13,812 nucleotides of DNA. Origin: Phosphoribacter sp964647395 (GTDB lineage Bacteria > Actinomycetota > Actinomycetes > Actinomycetales > Dermatophilaceae). The notes under the pieces are model-generated. The model saw nothing but the letters and a program-made list of their open reading frames with translations, was not told where the DNA came from and ran no database searches. Shown piece after piece: positions 12,024 through 13,812 of this stretch (position 1 is the first letter of the stretch; every line of letters begins with the position of its first letter). The translations under genes were made by a program, and so were the position numbers. The stretch covers positions 1 through 13,812 of the forward strand of contig CAZYHR010000086.1 in the NCBI GenBank assembly GCA_964647395.1. The letters run 5' to 3'.

Positions 12024-13812
12024 GCCACCTCCCGGATGCGGCCGGGCCCGGCCAGCTCGACCAGCCGCAGCCCGACCAGCGCGGCGACGGCGCCCAGCCC
12101 GGCCAGCGCGGCCAGCGCGGCCAGGACCACCGGCCCGACGGCCAGGGACAGGTCCGGGTGGTAGGTCGGCGAGGCCCGGTTGAACAGCGGCACGATCGGC
12201 AGCGCGAGCTGGGCGCCCAGCACCCCGCAGATCGCGCCGGCCAGCGCGGCGACCACGACGACCACGCCCTGCTCGAGCAGGCTGGCCCGGCGCAGCACGG
12301 TCCGCGGGACGCCGGCCAGCCCGATGGCCGCGTAGTCGCGGGCCCGCCCGCGCCAGGCGGTCACGGCGACGAGCACGAGCACGAGCGCGGCCAGCACCAG
12401 GGCGAGCACCCCGACGACGAGGGCCAGGCGCAACCCCCAGGCCGAGGCCGACGACTCGTAGAGCGCCTGCTGGTCGGCCCGGTCGGCGACCGAGAGCACG
12501 GTGATCGCCTCGTCGGCCAGGGCCTGGCGGATCGGCTCGACCAACTCGCGGTCGCGGGCGAAGATGACGATCCGGCCCATCGCCGACAGGTCGTCGCTGC
12601 GCGCGACCAGCGTCGGCAGGCTGACCAGGGCGACGTTGACCCCGCCGCCGGGCGCGTAGGGCAACCGGCCGGCCGGCGCGACCTGGACGGCCAGCCCGTT
12701 GACGCCGGCGATCTGCACGAGCCGGCCCGGGCCGGACTGCGGCTCGGGGACGCCGACGAGCAGACCCGGGATCGCCGCGTCGACGAGCGCTGAGGACACC
12801 TGGATCGGCGAGCGGTCGCTGAGCAGGTCCAGGCGCACGCCGGTCGCGGAGACGGGCGTGGCCGCGGCATACGGGATGAGGTCGGCCTCGGACACCTGGC
12901 CCTGGGACACCCACAGGCCCGGCCGTCCCAGATCGGCGGGCGGCCCCTGGTCGCCGGTCAACCGGGTCAGGGTGATCCAGCCGCGCACGATCCGTCCGTC
13001 GCCCATCCGCCGGCCGATGCCCAGCGCCATCACCCAGCAGCCCGGCGCGCAGTCGACCGGGGTGCTCAGGGTCACCGGAGCCGGCAGGTCCCGCAGCGGG
13101 ATCGCCCCGAAGTCCACCGTCATCGGCACCCCGTTGGCCCCGACTAGCCGCACCGCCAACGGCACGTCGTCGACGGCTGGGGCGCCCGGCCCGCCGAGCG
13201 GGCCGGGCTCGCCGATCGCCCGCAGCGAGGCACCCGAGACCGTCGCGGTCAGCGTCTGGCCGGTGATCCGGGCCGGCGGGTCGGGAAGCCGGTCGATCAG
13301 GCCGAGGTCGAAGGCCTCGGGATGCACCGTGAGATCGGCGACCCGCGCGAACTGGTCGGGCACGACCGCCATCGTCGTCACCGCGGTCGACGAGGGCTGG
13401 CGCACGAAGACCACGGGCGTGGCCCGGTCGCCGGCCGGGTCGGCCTTGGCCAGGGCACGCTGCACGGCGCGGACGCTGGCCGCGTCGGTGTCCAGGGTCA
13501 CCGCGGCCCCGGCCTCGGTCCGGGCCCGCCACTCGCGGTTGCGGGCCCCGACGACCAGGGCGTCCGCGGCGAAGACGGTGAGCGCGGTGGCGACCGCGAC
13601 GATCGTCACGACCCGGCGGACGGCGGGGCGGCGGGCCACCTGCAGCGCCGCGAGCCCGGTGGCGACGCGGCCCTGCCGCAGCGCGCGGCGACCCGCCGCG
13701 GCGGCGATCGGGACCAGCAGGTGGGCCAGCACGAGCCCGACCGCGAGGGACAGCAGCGCCGGCGCGGCGAGCACGAGCGGGCCGGCGAGGTTGCCGCTGG
13801 CCAGGGCTACGA
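12020..13812 (-). CDS. FtsX-like ABC transporter permease, C-terminal part (5' end outside window)
   Basis: The frame is open to the right edge and continues upstream in it, so at least 596 residues are present and the start is not visible; a GTG at 13774 falls within a membrane segment and is unlikely to be the start. The visible part begins with a hydrophobic segment (LVLAAPALLSLAVGLVLAHLLV) that is probably the last helix of a first FtsX domain. A second helix (VVTIVAVATALTVFAADALVV) follows, then an extracytoplasmic domain of about 380 residues and a final FtsX domain with three helices near the C-terminus (GLRLALVVGVLALVL, VVVVVAALAGAICGV, VVLAALAALAGLGAV). A CAPGC motif in the large domain could form a disulfide. 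Such MacB/FtsX-type permeases move lipids, peptides or drugs, or signal mechanically; the substrate here is unknown. The stop overlaps the next gene's ATG. Confidence 0.87.
   Translation of the reverse strand, partial: VALASGNLAGPLVLAAPALLSLAVGLVLAHLLVPIAAAAGRRALRQGRVATGLAALQVARRPAVRRVVTIVAVATALTVFAADALVVGARNREWRARTEAGAAVTLDTDAASVRAVQRALAKADPAGDRATPVVFVRQPSSTAVTTMAVVPDQFARVADLTVHPEAFDLGLIDRLPDPPARITGQTLTATVSGASLRAIGEPGPLGGPGAPAVDDVPLAVRLVGANGVPMTVDFGAIPLRDLPAPVTLSTPVDCAPGCWVMALGIGRRMGDGRIVRGWITLTRLTGDQGPPADLGRPGLWVSQGQVSEADLIPYAAATPVSATGVRLDLLSDRSPIQVSSALVDAAIPGLLVGVPEPQSGPGRLVQIAGVNGLAVQVAPAGRLPYAPGGGVNVALVSLPTLVARSDDLSAMGRIVIFARDRELVEPIRQALADEAITVLSVADRADQQALYESSASAWGLRLALVVGVLALVLAALVLVLVAVTAWRGRARDYAAIGLAGVPRTVLRRASLLEQGVVVVVAALAGAICGVLGAQLALPIVPLFNRASPTYHPDLSLAVGPVVLAALAALAGLGAVAALVGLRLVELAGPGRIREVA

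Overview
The window is very GC-rich bacterial chromosome. Its gene content (Pgm, CtpE-type P-ATPase, IcmA-type mutase, a cysteine-free thioredoxin/TPR protein, FtsX-type ABC transporter), GTG starts and apparently leaderless promoters point to an actinomycete. A Micrococcales genome, perhaps Intrasporangiaceae-like, is my best guess, but nothing here fixes the family. A 196-base N run inside one gene marks this as a draft or scaffolded assembly. I see no tRNA, rRNA, CRISPR array, IS element or phage gene.

Layout: 1-383 (+) is the 3' end of phosphoglucomutase. It converges, 4 bp apart, on a short-chain dehydrogenase (388-1203, -). A 123-bp divergent promoter region separates that gene from a CtpE-like P-type ATPase (1327-3840, +). 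A convergent spacer with two small hairpins follows. Next comes a minus-strand cluster (5728 to 3953): an unknown four-helix membrane protein, a short membrane peptide, a sensor-kinase remnant that lacks its phospho-acceptor histidine region, and an intact NarL-type response regulator. The spacer 5729-5874 carries two strong inverted repeats.

5875-9893 (-) holds three genes: a thioredoxin-fold/TPR protein of the YbbN/CnoX type, an uncharacterised lipoprotein with a Thr/Ala/Gly linker, and the large subunit of a B12-dependent acyl-CoA mutase. The mutase residues that set substrate choice (F90 and Q208) are those of isobutyryl-CoA mutase. It is divergent from a MarR regulator (9967-10470, +), with a perfect 14-bp palindrome between the two promoters. 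This looks like a self-contained regulator/operator/catabolic-gene module for branched-chain acyl-CoA.

10496-13812 (-) is a translationally coupled ABC transporter operon: an FtsX-type permease running off the right edge, an ATPase with a degenerate signature motif and an extra C-terminal domain, and a second, canonical ATPase.

Most of the window is ordinary core and accessory metabolism. The points that most deserve a second look are the icmA/marR palindrome, the decayed two-component locus with its upstream dyad, the asymmetric ATPase pair with its tail domain, and the uniform leaderless start geometry at four genes.
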